Below are positions 27,195-36,275 of a stretch of DNA of 64,000 nt, piece by piece (within the stretch, counting starts at the first letter, position 1; the number at the start of each line of letters is the position of its first letter). The position numbers were made by a program, and so were the translations under genes. The stretch spans positions 123,222-187,221 of the forward strand of contig NZ_PHRF01000152.1 in NCBI RefSeq assembly GCF_004151105.1, read 5' to 3'. Under the pieces are notes generated by a model. It had not been told where the DNA came from and made no database searches. It was given only the letters and a program-made list of their open reading frames with translations. The DNA comes from Streptomyces sp. L-9-10. Its GTDB lineage: Bacteria > Actinomycetota > Actinomycetes > Streptomycetales > Streptomycetaceae.

Positions 27195-30100
27195 TCAGCG
27201 CAGCCGCTGGCTGATGACCTTGGAGACCCCGTCGCCCTGCATGGAGACCCCGTACAGCGCGTCCGCGACCTCCATCGTCCGCTTCTGATGCGTGATCACG
27301 ATCAGCTGGGAGCTCTCCTGGAGCTCCTGCATGATGCGGATCAGCCGCTGGAGGTTGGTGTCGTCGAGCGCCGCCTCGACCTCGTCCATCACATAGAACG
27401 GGCTCGGCCGCGCCTTGAAGATCGACACCAGCAACGCCACCGCCGTCAGGGACCGTTCGCCGCCGGAGAGCAGCGACAGCCGCTTGACCTTCTTGCCCGG
27501 CGGCCTGGCCTCCACGTCCACCCCGGTGGTGAGCATGTTCTCGGGGTCGGTGAGGATGAGCCGCCCCTCGCCGCCCGGGAAGAGCCGCGAGAAGACCCCC
27601 TCGAACTGTTCCGCCGTGTCCCGGTACGCCTCGGTGAAGACCTGCTCGACGCGTTCGTCGACCTCCTTCACCACGAGCAGGAGATCCGCCCGGGTCTTCT
27701 TCAGGTCCTCGAGCTGCTCGGAGAGGAACTTGTGGCGTTCCTCCAGCGCCGCGAACTCCTCCAGGGCGAGCGGATTCACCTTTCCGAGCTGCTGATGCGC
27801 CCGTTCGGCCGCCTTGAGCCGCTTCTCCTGCTCGGCCCGTACATACGGCCTGGGCTGGTTGCGCGGATCCGCCGGGTCCTCGGGCAGCTGTTCGCCCTCG
27901 GCGGGCGGGGACGGCGGTACGAGCTGATCGGGGCCGTACTCCGCGATCAGCCCGGCCGGTTCCACCCCCAGCTCCTCCAGGGCCCTGGCCTCCAGCTGCT
28001 CGATCCGCATCCGCTTCTCGGCGCCGAGTACCTCGCCCCGGTGCACGGAGTCGGTGAGCTTGTCCAGTTCGGCCTTGAGGTCGCGGCCCTGGTTGCGTTC
28101 GGCGGCCAGTTCGCGTTCACGCTCGGCCTTGGCCGCCTCGGCGGCGGCGCGGTCGGCCTCGGCGCGTACGACCGACACCTCCACATGCGCCAGCAGCTGC
28201 CGGGCTCCGGCCGCCACGGCCCCGGCCACGTGGGCCTCGTGGCGCAGCCGCGCGCGCCGCTGTTCCGCGCGGGCCCGTGCCTCGCGTTCGGCCCGCGCGC
28301 CCCGGTCGAGCGCGTCGGCCCGGCCCGCGAGCCCCTTCACCCGCTCCTCGTGGGTGCGGACCTGGAGCCGGGCCTCCATCTCGGTCTGCCGGGCGTTGGC
28401 GCCGTCGGCGGCGAGCCGGTCCCGTACGGAGGTGTCCGGTTCCTCCTGGACCGGGGCCTCCTCGGCGACCAGCAGCCGTTCCGCGAGTTCCTCCGCCTCG
28501 TCGGTGGCGCGCTCCAGCGCCTCCTGGGCCTTGGCGGCGGCCGCGGTCGTACGCTCGGCCTCGCCTGCCGCCGCGCGGGCCTGCCCGGAGAGCCGTCCCA
28601 GCCGTCCGGACACGGCGGACTTCTCCCGGTCGGCGGCCCTGCGCCGCTCCCCCAAGTCCTCGACCAGTGCCGCGCACTCGGCGCGCCGCTCGGTGGCCCG
28701 GCGCTGTGCGCCCGCCAGTTCCTCGCACCGTACGGCCAGTTCCGCCAGGTCGGCGGCGGCCTCGTCGACGGATGCCTGTACCTCCAGCAGGCTCGGCGCG
28801 CCCGCCGAGCCGCCGTGCGCGAAGTGCGCTCCGAGCACATCGCCCTCGGCGGTCACGGCGGTGAACGAGGGGCGCGCGGCGACCAGGTCCTCGGCGTCCT
28901 CCAGCGTCCCGACGACCACCGTGTCCCGTACGAGCCGGCGTACGGCGCCCAGCAGCTCGGCGGGTCCGCTCACCAGGTCGATGACGTGCGGCACGGCGCC
29001 GACGGCGGTCGCGGTGCGTACGGAACGGTCGGCGGTGGCGTCCGTACCGCGTCCCTCCGCCGCCGCCTGGCCGGGCACGCCGGGGGCCGCCCCCGAGCGG
29101 ACCGGGTGGCCGGGCTCCTCCTCACCGGGAGGGCCGGCCAGCAGCAGGGCCGCGCGGCCCGCGTCCCGTGCGCGCAGCAGCCGGATGGCCTCGGCCGCCG
29201 TTGTCGGACCGGCGACGGCGATCGCGTCCGCGGCGGCGCCGAGGGCCGCGGCCACCGGGATCTCGTATCCGGGGGTGACGGTGAGCAGTTCGGCGGCGGG
29301 GCCGAGCAGACCGGAGAGGCCCTCACGGGCGGCGAGCAGCGCGCCGGTGCCGTCCTTGCGGCGCAGGCCGAGGGCGAGCGCCTCGTGGCGGGCCGCGAGG
29401 GCCGCGCGTTCGCGTTCGGCCGTGGTGGCGGCCTCGCGCGCCGCCGTCAGCGCGGCCTCCGCCCCGGACAGGGCTTCGCGGGCGCTGTCGTACTGTTCGC
29501 CCAGTTCATGGTCCTCGGCGTCCAGGCCGTCCACCTCGGCCTTGAGCTGTTCGTACTCCTCCTGGGCGGTGACCGCGCGCTCGCGCGCCTCGTCACGGGA
29601 CGCGGCGAGGCGGCCGATCTCGGCCTGGGCCGAAGCCGCCCGGCCGCGGGCGGCGTTCACCTGGCCGTGCAGCCGGGCGAGGCCCTCGCGGCGGTCGGCG
29701 ATCGCCCGTGCGGCGTCCTTGAGCCGGCGTTCCTCCGCGGCGAGTTGCCGTTCCAGCTCGGCGCGGTGCGCGACGGTGTCCTCGCGGGCGTGCTCGGCCG
29801 CCTCCAGCGCGGCCTCCAGTTCCGCCTCCTGCTCCCGGATGCGGGCGGCCTCGCGCTCCATGTCCTCGGGGTCGCGGCCGCGCCGCTCGTCCGTGGGGGC
29901 CGCGGTCGCGCTCTTCACCCGCGCGTCGGCCAGCGAGACCGTGCCCCGTACGCGCTCGGCGAGCTGGGACAGTTCGTACCAGGTCTGCTGGGCCCGCTGG
30001 AGGCGCGGCGCCAGCCGGCGCACCTCGTCCTCCAGCTCGGCTTCCCGGGTCAGGGCGGCCTTGAGCCGGCCCTCGGCGTCCTCCTTGCGCTGCTTCAGCT

Positions 30101-30848
30101 CGGCCTCGTCCGCGATCTCCGTACGGAGCGCGTCGCGCATCCTGACCAGATCGTCGGCGAGCAGCCGCAGCCGCGCGTCGCGCAGATCCGCCTGTATGAC
30201 GGCGGCCCGCCGGGCGACCGCCGCCTGCCGTCCGAGGGGTTTGAGCTGGCGGCGCAGCTCGTCGGTGAGGTCCTGGACGCGCGCCAGGTTCGCCTGCATC
30301 GAGTCCAGCTTCCGCAGCGCCTTCTCCTTGCGCTTGCGGTGTTTGAGAACTCCGGCGGCCTCCTCGATGAACGCCCGGCGTCCCATCGGGTCGGCGTGCA
30401 GTACGGAGTCGAGCTGGCCCTGGCCGACGATGACATGCATCTCGCGGCCGATACCGCTGTCGGACAGCAGTTCCTGGATATCGAGCAGGCGGCAGGTATC
30501 GCCGTTGAGCTGGTATTCGCTGCCGCCGTTGCGGAACATGATCCGCGTAATGGTGACTTCCGCGTAGTCGATGGGCAGCGCACCGTCGGAGTTGTCGATG
30601 GTCAGCGAGACCTCGGCGCGGCCGAGCGGCGGGCGTCCGGTCGTCCCGGCGAAGATCACGTCTTCCATCTTGCCGCCGCGCAGTGATTTCGCTCCCTGCT
30701 CGCCCATGACCCAGGAGAGCGCGTCCACGACATTGGACTTACCCGAGCCGTTCGGGCCCACCACGCAGGTGATCCCCGGCTCGAAGCGCAGCGTCGTGGC
30801 GGAGGCGAAGGATTTGAACCCGCGCAGGGTCATGGCCTTGAGATGCAC
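27195..30848 (-). CDS. smc: Chromosome condensation ATPase Smc
   Basis: A protein of 1217 residues that compacts and segregates chromosomes with ScpA/ScpB. The N-terminal Walker A GPNGSGKSN is followed by a long coiled coil, a central hinge (~residues 500-690), a second coiled coil and the C-terminal ABC signature LSGGERSL with Walker B FYVMDEVEAALDD. The GTG at 30848 gives the conserved start VHLKAMTLRGFKSF. The hinge-proximal region carries a low-complexity insertion (GEEEPGHPVRSGAAPG). Its upstream neighbour is closed off by a terminator at 30978. Confidence 0.97.
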   Translation of the reverse strand: MHLKAMTLRGFKSFASATTLRFEPGITCVVGPNGSGKSNVVDALSWVMGEQGAKSLRGGKMEDVIFAGTTGRPPLGRAEVSLTIDNSDGALPIDYAEVTITRIMFRNGGSEYQLNGDTCRLLDIQELLSDSGIGREMHVIVGQGQLDSVLHADPMGRRAFIEEAAGVLKHRKRKEKALRKLDSMQANLARVQDLTDELRRQLKPLGRQAAVARRAAVIQADLRDARLRLLADDLVRMRDALRTEIADEAELKQRKEDAEGRLKAALTREAELEDEVRRLAPRLQRAQQTWYELSQLAERVRGTVSLADARVKSATAAPTDERRGRDPEDMEREAARIREQEAELEAALEAAEHAREDTVAHRAELERQLAAEERRLKDAARAIADRREGLARLHGQVNAARGRAASAQAEIGRLAASRDEARERAVTAQEEYEQLKAEVDGLDAEDHELGEQYDSAREALSGAEAALTAAREAATTAERERAALAARHEALALGLRRKDGTGALLAAREGLSGLLGPAAELLTVTPGYEIPVAAALGAAADAIAVAGPTTAAEAIRLLRARDAGRAALLLAGPPGEEEPGHPVRSGAAPGVPGQAAAEGRGTDATADRSVRTATAVGAVPHVIDLVSGPAELLGAVRRLVRDTVVVGTLEDAEDLVAARPSFTAVTAEGDVLGAHFAHGGSAGAPSLLEVQASVDEAAADLAELAVRCEELAGAQRRATERRAECAALVEDLGERRRAADREKSAVSGRLGRLSGQARAAAGEAERTTAAAAKAQEALERATDEAEELAERLLVAEEAPVQEEPDTSVRDRLAADGANARQTEMEARLQVRTHEERVKGLAGRADALDRGARAEREARARAEQRRARLRHEAHVAGAVAAGARQLLAHVEVSVVRAEADRAAAEAAKAERERELAAERNQGRDLKAELDKLTDSVHRGEVLGAEKRMRIEQLEARALEELGVEPAGLIAEYGPDQLVPPSPPAEGEQLPEDPADPRNQPRPYVRAEQEKRLKAAERAHQQLGKVNPLALEEFAALEERHKFLSEQLEDLKKTRADLLLVVKEVDERVEQVFTEAYRDTAEQFEGVFSRLFPGGEGRLILTDPENMLTTGVDVEARPPGKKVKRLSLLSGGERSLTAVALLVSIFKARPSPFYVMDEVEAALDDTNLQRLIRIMQELQESSQLIVITHQKRTMEVADALYGVSMQGDGVSKVISQRLR

Positions 30849-30977
30849 GCCGCCGGACTCTACCCGGCTCCGATCGTCCCTCGCCGGTTTCACCGCCGAA
30901 CGCGCAGGGCACATCAGACGTTAAGAAAGGCGTGGCAGCGCCAACAATGCTTCGTACAGCGGAAGATGGAAAGAAAG

Positions 30978-30999
30978 AAGGGACGCCGAAGCGTCCCTT
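30978..30999 (-). terminator. Intrinsic terminator upstream of smc
   Basis: On the minus strand AAGGGACGC-TTCG-GCGTCCCTT has a 9-bp stem with a UUCG tetraloop and is followed by the T-rich CTTTCTTTCC. It ends the transcript of the small gene at 31048-31266 before smc. Confidence 0.85.
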
Positions 31000-31047
31000 G
31001 CATATCTTGCGAGAGTGTTTCTCACCCGACCCCGAGGGGGGCTGTTG

Positions 31048-31266
31048 TCAGGTGAGCGCGGGCTCCGCCTGGGGTACATCAATGTCGATGCCATTGAGCA
31101 GCGACTCTCCGGGGTGCTGTGCGACGGCGGCGTTCAGCACGTCGTTCTCGGACTGGATCCGTACGAGTTCGGATTCGAGGTCCTGGACGCGCTGCTGGAG
31201 CCGTCGCATCTCGGCGAGGAGTCGCGGGTCGGAACCGCCGACATAACCGAGAAGCGCCTTTGCCAT
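31048..31266 (-). CDS. Small coiled-coil protein of unknown function
   Basis: A protein of 72 residues beginning MAKALLGYVGG. A heptad-like helix (LLAEMRRLQQRVQDLESELVRI) spans residues 16-40, and the rest is acidic and probably unfolded. GGAGG stands 7 nt before the ATG, and a UUCG terminator follows, so it is a complete single-gene unit between acyP and smc. The family is not recognised. A helix of this kind suggests dimerisation or binding to another coiled-coil protein; a link to Smc is only positional. Confidence 0.75.
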   Translation of the reverse strand: MAKALLGYVGGSDPRLLAEMRRLQQRVQDLESELVRIQSENDVLNAAVAQHPGESLLNGIDIDVPQAEPALT

Positions 31267-31647
31267 GATGAATGGTCCTCCACACTGAGTGACCGACCGA
31301 ATGCGGTGTGGGTCGTGAGGGAAATCGCACCCGCGGTGCCTGGCAGTGCTTGTTCTTCACTGCGGTTCTTACTGCCAAACAGCTAAGGTGCGCGGGGATT
31401 CCAGAGTCTCACCAAAAAGTTTGACGGTCAACACGATCACAGCCCGCAGGGGCGGGCGGCCCGGCGGCGGGCGCCCGCGAAGGGTGCGGCGCCGGCTCTT
31501 CCACGGGGTCCCCGGAGTGTGGAGATCATCCCTGTCCGGGCAGCCTGGCACGACTGGCGGTTCTTGGCAACCACCAGGTCACCGCGGACCCGCGCATGTG
31601 CCATCGGCATTCCCGGGGCCTCTCGCGGCGCCCCCGAGGGCGCGATC
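31267..31647. other. Intergenic region acyP - small coiled-coil gene
   Basis: A 381-bp gap downstream of acyP and upstream of the 72-residue gene. It contains the relatively AT-rich stretch 31375-31445 with TTGACC (minus strand, ~31421-31426), which may be a -35 element. No gene, tRNA or stable terminator was identified. Confidence 0.3.
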
Positions 31648-31929
31648 TCAGCGGATCGCGAAGGTCTCGTAGCCGCCGCGCGGGGTGTCCCAGATCTCAG
31701 TGACTCCGTCCACACGCCCGGGTGTGTCGGCGGAGCGCAGCCATTCCAGCAGACGGTGGCAATTCTCACGTGGCCCCTCCGCGACGACCTGCACCCTGCC
31801 GTCGTCCAGATTGAGGGCGAATCCGGTGAGACCGCCGATCTCCAGAGCGTTTGCCCTGGTGAACCAGCGAAAGCCCACTCCCTGCACTCTGCCGCGTACC
31901 CAGGCCGTCAGTCGCACGTCGTCTTTCAT
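31648..31929 (-). CDS. acyP: Acylphosphatase
   Basis: A small cytoplasmic enzyme of 93 residues that hydrolyses acyl phosphates such as acetyl or carbamoyl phosphate. The phosphate loop is GRVQGVGFRWF with the catalytic arginine. The catalytic asparagine is in LTGFALNLDDGRV, where the usual GWVRN is replaced by GFALN. Length is normal for the family. Diverges from the CAP-domain gene, with an inverted repeat between them. Confidence 0.93.
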   Translation of the reverse strand: MKDDVRLTAWVRGRVQGVGFRWFTRANALEIGGLTGFALNLDDGRVQVVAEGPRENCHRLLEWLRSADTPGRVDGVTEIWDTPRGGYETFAIR

Positions 31930-32005
31930 GCACGCAAGCTAACCGGCCGATTGCTTCACGTACCCGGCGCCCCCGCAGACCATGCCGTACAGTCCCGTCG
32001 CAATA

Positions 32006-32027
32006 GTCTCACTCGTACGGGTGAGAC
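32006..32027. promoter_or_regulatory. Inverted repeat in the acyP / CAP-gene divergent spacer
   Basis: GTCTCAC-TCGTACGG-GTGAGAC has perfect 7-bp arms ~37 bp before the CAP-domain start. It resembles a dimeric operator; the regulator is unknown. Confidence 0.4.
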
Positions 32028-32063
32028 ACGGACACGTTGCCGTCGAGAGCATGAGGAAGGCAC

Positions 32064-32966
32064 ATGGGACGCCACCGCCGCTCAGCCGCCGCCCCGCCCG
32101 TCGAGGACCACGTGGACGGTGCGCGCCGGAAGAGGCGGATCGCCACCCCTGTACGCACCGGTCTGCTGGGTGCCTCCGCCGCCATGGCCGTAGGAGCCGT
32201 AGCCGTCGCCTCGGGCCTGCTGCCCGGCGGCGGCGACCACTTCACGGTCGGCGGCAGCGCCAACGGCGGGCAGATACGTACCGAGGGTGCTCCGGAGCTT
32301 CAGCAGCAGGGCGGCTCGTCCGCCGATCCGACGCGGGAGAGCCCGGCCTCGCCGAGCCGTGGCGCCGAGCGGACCCAGCCGCCGTCGGCGTCCGCCTCGC
32401 CCACTCCGCGGAAGCCGTCCGTCACTCCTTCGAAGGAATCGACCGAGTCTCCGGCCGCGCGGCCGGAGAAGAAGACGAAGCCCGCCGCGGCCCCGCCGAA
32501 GCCGAAGACCGAGATACCGGCCCGCTCCAGCGAGGCCCCGGCGCCCGAGCAGACCACCGAGCGCGCCGCGGAGGCGCCCGCCGCCGGTTCCAGTTCCTCC
32601 GAGGCGGCCGTGCTCTCCCTGGTCAACAAGGAGCGCGCGAAGGTGGGGTGCAGCCCGCTGCGGGCCGATGCCTCGCTCGGCAGGCTGGCGCAGAACTTCA
32701 GTGACGACATGGCGGAGCGCGGGTTCTTCGACCACACGGACCCGGACGGCAAGTCGCCCTGGGACCGCGCCGACACCGCGGGCGTCAAGAACCTGGGCGG
32801 CGAGAACATAGCCAGGGGGCAGGCCAGCGCCCAGTCCGTGATGGATTCGTGGATGAACAGCGAGGGTCATCGCGCGAACATATTGAACTGCGACTACACC
32901 CGGCTGGGTGTCGGTGTCCACACCGGCTCCGGCGGCCCGTGGTGGACGCAGGACTTCGGCTTCTGA
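32064..32966 (+). CDS. Secreted or surface CAP/SCP-domain protein
   Basis: A protein of 300 residues with an arginine-rich N-terminus, then one hydrophobic segment (TGLLGASAAMAVGAVAVASGLL, residues 32-53) acting as signal or anchor. A ~105-residue Pro/Ser/Glu/Lys linker leads to the C-terminal CAP domain (~175-300). CAP motifs visible are HTDPDGKSPWDRA, NLGGENIA, and MNSEGHRANILN with GPWWTQDFG. Bacterial CAP proteins are linked to cell-wall, lipid or calcium interactions; the ligand is unknown. AGGAAGG precedes the ATG. Confidence 0.85.
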   Translation: MGRHRRSAAAPPVEDHVDGARRKRRIATPVRTGLLGASAAMAVGAVAVASGLLPGGGDHFTVGGSANGGQIRTEGAPELQQQGGSSADPTRESPASPSRGAERTQPPSASASPTPRKPSVTPSKESTESPAARPEKKTKPAAAPPKPKTEIPARSSEAPAPEQTTERAAEAPAAGSSSSEAAVLSLVNKERAKVGCSPLRADASLGRLAQNFSDDMAERGFFDHTDPDGKSPWDRADTAGVKNLGGENIARGQASAQSVMDSWMNSEGHRANILNCDYTRLGVGVHTGSGGPWWTQDFGF

Positions 32967-33014
32967 GCCCGGCCCGCCCCGGAGGGATTCCCGGAGAGAT
33001 TCACTTACCAGACG

Positions 33015-33043
33015 AAAGCGCCATCTACCGGACGGTGCTTTCG
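33015..33043. promoter_or_regulatory. Inverted repeat before HxlR gene
   Basis: GAAAGCGCC-N11-GGTGCTTTC has 8 of 9 complementary positions and lies 18 bp ahead of the HxlR start codon. A TGTAAA element follows at 33046-33051. An autoregulatory site is likely. Confidence 0.45.
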
Positions 33044-33060
33044 GTTGTAAAGTCACCGCC

Positions 33061-33429
33061 ATGGACGCCTTCGATGTCTTCTCCCGGCAGTGCCCCTCGC
33101 GCGCGACGCTGGAGCATGTGACGGGCCGCTGGGGCAGCCTGACGGTCGGCGCCCTGTACGAGAGCCGCCTCCGCTTCAACGAACTGCGGCGGCGCGTGGA
33201 CGGCGTGAGCGAGAAAATGCTCTCCCAGACCCTGCACACGCTGGAGCGTGACGGTCTGGTGGTGCGCGAGGCGCGGCCGGTCAATCCGCCGTGGGTGGAT
33301 TACGAGCTGACGCCGCTGGGCCGGGAGGTCGCCGAGCGGCTTCTCGGGCTGATCCAGCTGGTGGAGGGGCGGATGCCCGAGGTGATCTCGGCGCGCGAGC
33401 GCTACGACGCGACGCGCGGAGCCCTCTGA
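33061..33429 (+). CDS. HxlR-family transcription regulator
   Basis: A protein of 122 residues with the HxlR winged helix: HVTGRWGSLTVGALYESRLRF, the recognition helix region LRRRVDGVSEKMLSQTLHTLE and the wing PPWVDYELTPLG. It has one cysteine (Cys11, SRQCPSR) near the N-terminus, as in redox- or aldehyde-sensing relatives. No divergent enzyme gene is present; the CAP gene is upstream on the same strand. The last 28 bp overlap the 3' end of mutM on the other strand, so the two mRNAs share complementary ends. Confidence 0.87.
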   Translation: MDAFDVFSRQCPSRATLEHVTGRWGSLTVGALYESRLRFNELRRRVDGVSEKMLSQTLHTLERDGLVVREARPVNPPWVDYELTPLGREVAERLLGLIQLVEGRMPEVISARERYDATRGAL

Positions 33430-34262
33430 CAGCGCGGGCAGAAGTAGCTGGACCGGTTCATCCAGGGCCGTCGGCGTATCGGTGTGCCGCAGCGCCGGCA
33501 CGGCTCGTCCTCACGTCCGTACGCGTCGAGCGACCTGTCGAAGTACCCCGATTCGCCGTTCACATTGACGTACAGGCTGTCGAAGCTGGTGCCGCCGACG
33601 TCGAGGGCCGCGTTCATCACGTCCCGTATATGACCGAGCAGCTCGACGGCGCGCGGCCGGGGCAGCGTGGCCGTGGGGCGTTCGTAGTGGAGGCGGCTGC
33701 GCCAGAGCGCCTCGTCCGCGTAGATATTGCCGACGCCGCTGATCAGCGACTGGTCGAGCAGGGCGCGCTTGACCGTCGTACGGCGCAGCTTCAGCGCGGT
33801 GAGGAAGGCGGCGTCGTCGAAGGCCGGGTCCAGCGGGTCCCTGGCGATGTGCGCGATGACGTCGGGCAGTCCGTCGGGGGTGTTCTCGTGGAGGGAGAGT
33901 CCGCCGAAGGTTCGCTGGTCGACGAAGCGCAGCTCGGTCGCGAGGCTGTCGGCGAAGCGGATCCGGATGCGCAGATGCTTCTCGTCGGGGGCGCTCTCGG
34001 GCTGGACCAGCAGCTGGCCGCTCATCCCGAGATGGCCGAGGATCGAGGCGTCCGTGTCGGCGAGGGGCAGCCAGAGGTACTTGCCGCGCCGCCGTGCCGT
34101 ACCGATGGTGTGCCCCTTGAGCTGGGCCGCGAAGTCCTCGCCGCCGGCCGTGTGCCGCCGTACCGCGCGCGGATGCAGGACCTCGGTCGCGGCGATGGTC
34201 CGGCCGCTGACCCAGCGTTCGAGTCCACGCCGGACGACTTCGACCTCGGGCAGCTCGGGCAC
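33402..34262 (-). CDS. mutM: Formamidopyrimidine-DNA glycosylase
   Basis: A base-excision repair enzyme of 286 residues removing 8-oxoguanine and formamidopyrimidines. The N-terminal PELPEVE gives the catalytic proline and Glu3. The H2TH region is LLDQSLISGVGNIYADEALW. A C-terminal zinc finger CxxC...CxxC lies in residues ~247-275 (CRRCGTP and CPRCQRA). Follows rnc, as in other Streptomyces; the 95 bp between them are not terminator-like, so co-transcription is possible. Confidence 0.96.
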   Translation of the reverse strand: MPELPEVEVVRRGLERWVSGRTIAATEVLHPRAVRRHTAGGEDFAAQLKGHTIGTARRRGKYLWLPLADTDASILGHLGMSGQLLVQPESAPDEKHLRIRIRFADSLATELRFVDQRTFGGLSLHENTPDGLPDVIAHIARDPLDPAFDDAAFLTALKLRRTTVKRALLDQSLISGVGNIYADEALWRSRLHYERPTATLPRPRAVELLGHIRDVMNAALDVGGTSFDSLYVNVNGESGYFDRSLDAYGREDEPCRRCGTPIRRRPWMNRSSYFCPRCQRAPRVAS

Positions 34263-34357
34263 GGGACGCTCCTGGGGGTGAAAGGGCCGGAACGGGATGC
34301 GCCCCCCACGCCGTACGACGACGCGAGGGGCGCACCCGAAGGAGAGAGCAGGGACGC

Positions 34358-35227
34358 TCAGGCGTTGGCGGCGTCCGCGGGAGTCGGCTCCGACGGGGCG
34401 GAAGAGGTGTCGGCGGCCTCTCCTGCCGTGGCGTCGACGCCGTCCTCCACGTCAACGTCGCCGTCGGCGTCGGTCTTCCCCGCCGCCTCCCGTTCGTCCG
34501 CCGCGGTCCGGATGGACCGCCAGGCGGACTCCGCCGCCTGCTGCTCCGCTTCCTTCTTGCTGCGGCCGGTGCCGGTGCCGTACGAGACACCACCGACGCG
34601 GGCGGCAGCAGTGAAGGTCTTCTCGTGGTCCGGGCCCGTTTCCGTGACGAGATACTCGGGCACGCCGAGGCTCTCCGCCGCGGTCAGCTCCTGGAGACTG
34701 GTCTTCCAGTCCAGGCCGGCCCCGAGATTCGAGGACTTCTCGATCAACGGGTCGAAGAGCCGGTGCACCAGCTCGGACGCCGCGTCGAGGCCCTGGTCGA
34801 GATAGACAGCGCCGATCACCGCTTCGAGGGTGTCGGCGAGGATGGACGCCTTGTCCCGGCCGCCCGTGCCCTCTTCGCCCCGGCCGAGCCGGATGAAGGA
34901 GCCGAGTTCCAGGCCGCGGCCCACTTCCGCAAGCGCACGCGAGTTGACCACCGCGGCCCGCAACTTGGCCAGCTGGCCTTCGGGCAGATCGGGGTGGGTG
35001 CGGTACAGCGTGTCCGTGACCACCAGGCCCAGCACCGAATCCCCGAGGAATTCGAGCCGCTCGTTGGTGGGCAGACCGCCGTTCTCGTACGCGTACGAAC
35101 GATGGGTCAGCGCACGCACCAGAAGGGCGGTCTCGAGCTGATACCCGAGCCGCCCTTCCAGAAGCGTGTGGGACGAGGCTGTGCTGACATTGTCTGTCTG
35201 CTTCTTGGCATGGGACAGTTCAGACAT
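34358..35227 (-). CDS. rnc: Ribonuclease III (AbsB)
   Basis: A double-strand RNA endonuclease of 289 residues. The catalytic signature NERLEFLGDSVLG (~55-67) and a second acidic site DTLEAVIGAVYLD lie in the endonuclease domain. The dsRNA-binding domain is at 170-250 with GRSKKEAEQQAAESAW, followed by a ~45-residue acidic tail. The ATG at 35227 is preceded by GAGAGG. In S. coelicolor the same gene (absB) is required for antibiotic production. It lies 19 bp after rpmF in a yceD-rpmF-rnc unit. Confidence 0.96.
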   Translation of the reverse strand: MSELSHAKKQTDNVSTASSHTLLEGRLGYQLETALLVRALTHRSYAYENGGLPTNERLEFLGDSVLGLVVTDTLYRTHPDLPEGQLAKLRAAVVNSRALAEVGRGLELGSFIRLGRGEEGTGGRDKASILADTLEAVIGAVYLDQGLDAASELVHRLFDPLIEKSSNLGAGLDWKTSLQELTAAESLGVPEYLVTETGPDHEKTFTAAARVGGVSYGTGTGRSKKEAEQQAAESAWRSIRTAADEREAAGKTDADGDVDVEDGVDATAGEAADTSSAPSEPTPADAANA

Positions 35228-35246
35228 CGCGCCTCTCACCAGCCGC

Positions 35247-35420
35247 TCAGACCTCGAGGACCTGGCGCTTGTTATAGGTGCCGCAGCTCGGGCACGCGAT
35301 GTGCTGCAGCTTCGGCTCCTGGCAACGCTCGCACGAAACCAGGGTGGGGACCGCAGCCTTCCACTGCGACCGGCGGTGGCGCGTGTTGCTGCGCGACATC
35401 TTCCGCTTCGGAACAGCCAC
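35247..35420 (-). CDS. rpmF: Ribosomal protein bL32, zinc-binding form
   Basis: A large-subunit protein of 57 residues, beginning VAVPKRKMSRSNTRHRRSQW. Two cysteine pairs (CERC and CPSC) show the zinc-binding C+ form. The start is GTG at 35420, with AGGAG 8 nt ahead; the gene overlaps nothing and lies 2 nt behind yceD. The order yceD-rpmF is conserved in most bacteria. Confidence 0.95.
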   Translation of the reverse strand: MAVPKRKMSRSNTRHRRSQWKAAVPTLVSCERCQEPKLQHIACPSCGTYNKRQVLEV

Positions 35421-35422
35421 GG

Positions 35423-36130
35423 CTACTTCTCCTGCTTCTCGTCGACGCCCGCTTCGGCGCCGCCCATGTTGTCCTTCTCGCCGTCCTTGACGGTCTCGGC
35501 GAGTCCCTGCAGTGCCGCCCAACGGATGTCGACGGCGTCGTGGTGGTGGTCCGGGTTCTCGTCCAGCCTGATCCCACATGTGGAACACAGACCGGCACAG
35601 GTCTCCCGGCACACCGGCTGCATCGGCAGTGCGAGCACCACCGCATCACGCAGCACCGGTTCGAGGTCGAACAGGCCATCTTCGATGAAGAGTCTGTCGT
35701 CGTCCTCGCTGTACTCGGCGTCAGCGGCCGGCTCCGCACGGGTGCGGCCCCGGTCATCGGCGTCGTGGTACGAGAACATCTCCTGGAAGTCCGCCGCCAC
35801 TTCCTGGCTGAGCGGCTCCAGACACCTTACGCACTCCCCCTCGGCCGCCGCACGGGCGGTGCCCGTGACGAGCACGCCCTCCATGACGGATTCGAGGCGG
35901 AGGGTCAGTTCCACGGGCGCCTTCTCGGGCGTCCCGATCACCCCCGCGATACCGAAGTCCTTGGGGGCGGGCACCGAGCGGGTCAGCTTCTGGAGCGCAC
36001 CAGGACGCCGCCCCAGCTCGTGTGTGTCGAACACGAGGGGGTCGCGGTGGTCGAGGCGCGCGTTCAGGGCTTTTCCCGCTTTCGGATCGTGAGGGGGGCC
36101 GCCACCGTCGCGGAGGCGAGCGGGCGGCAT
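35423..36130 (-). CDS. yceD: YceD/DUF177 family protein
   Basis: A protein of up to 235 residues. The conserved core contains a CVRCLEPL motif and a second CxxxCxGLCSTCG cluster (residues ~180-195), probably metal-binding. YceD is found next to rpmF almost everywhere and has been linked to 23S rRNA or ribosome assembly. The start is uncertain: ATG at 36130 gives an unusual arginine/glycine leader, while the conserved part begins near LNARLDHRDPLVFDTHELG with a possible CTG at 36067. An acidic, disordered stretch lies in the middle. Confidence 0.88.
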   Translation of the reverse strand: MPPARLRDGGGPPHDPKAGKALNARLDHRDPLVFDTHELGRRPGALQKLTRSVPAPKDFGIAGVIGTPEKAPVELTLRLESVMEGVLVTGTARAAAEGECVRCLEPLSQEVAADFQEMFSYHDADDRGRTRAEPAADAEYSEDDDRLFIEDGLFDLEPVLRDAVVLALPMQPVCRETCAGLCSTCGIRLDENPDHHHDAVDIRWAALQGLAETVKDGEKDNMGGAEAGVDEKQEK

Positions 36131-36275
36131 GGGTCGCGGACATACACGCGGCCGAAGAGCCAGGGTACTGGACAGGCCGCCGTAGGCCCAATCCGGCCCC
36201 TCGGGGAGACCGGACGGAGCGCGCGGTCCCGGCGCCCCGTCCCCCGCGCGGCTCCGGTCTCCCGGCCGCGCGGCC

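Noticed and set aside
27018..30686. A 1222-residue open frame on the plus strand
   Set aside because: Antisense to smc and free of recognisable motifs; a GC-driven shadow.
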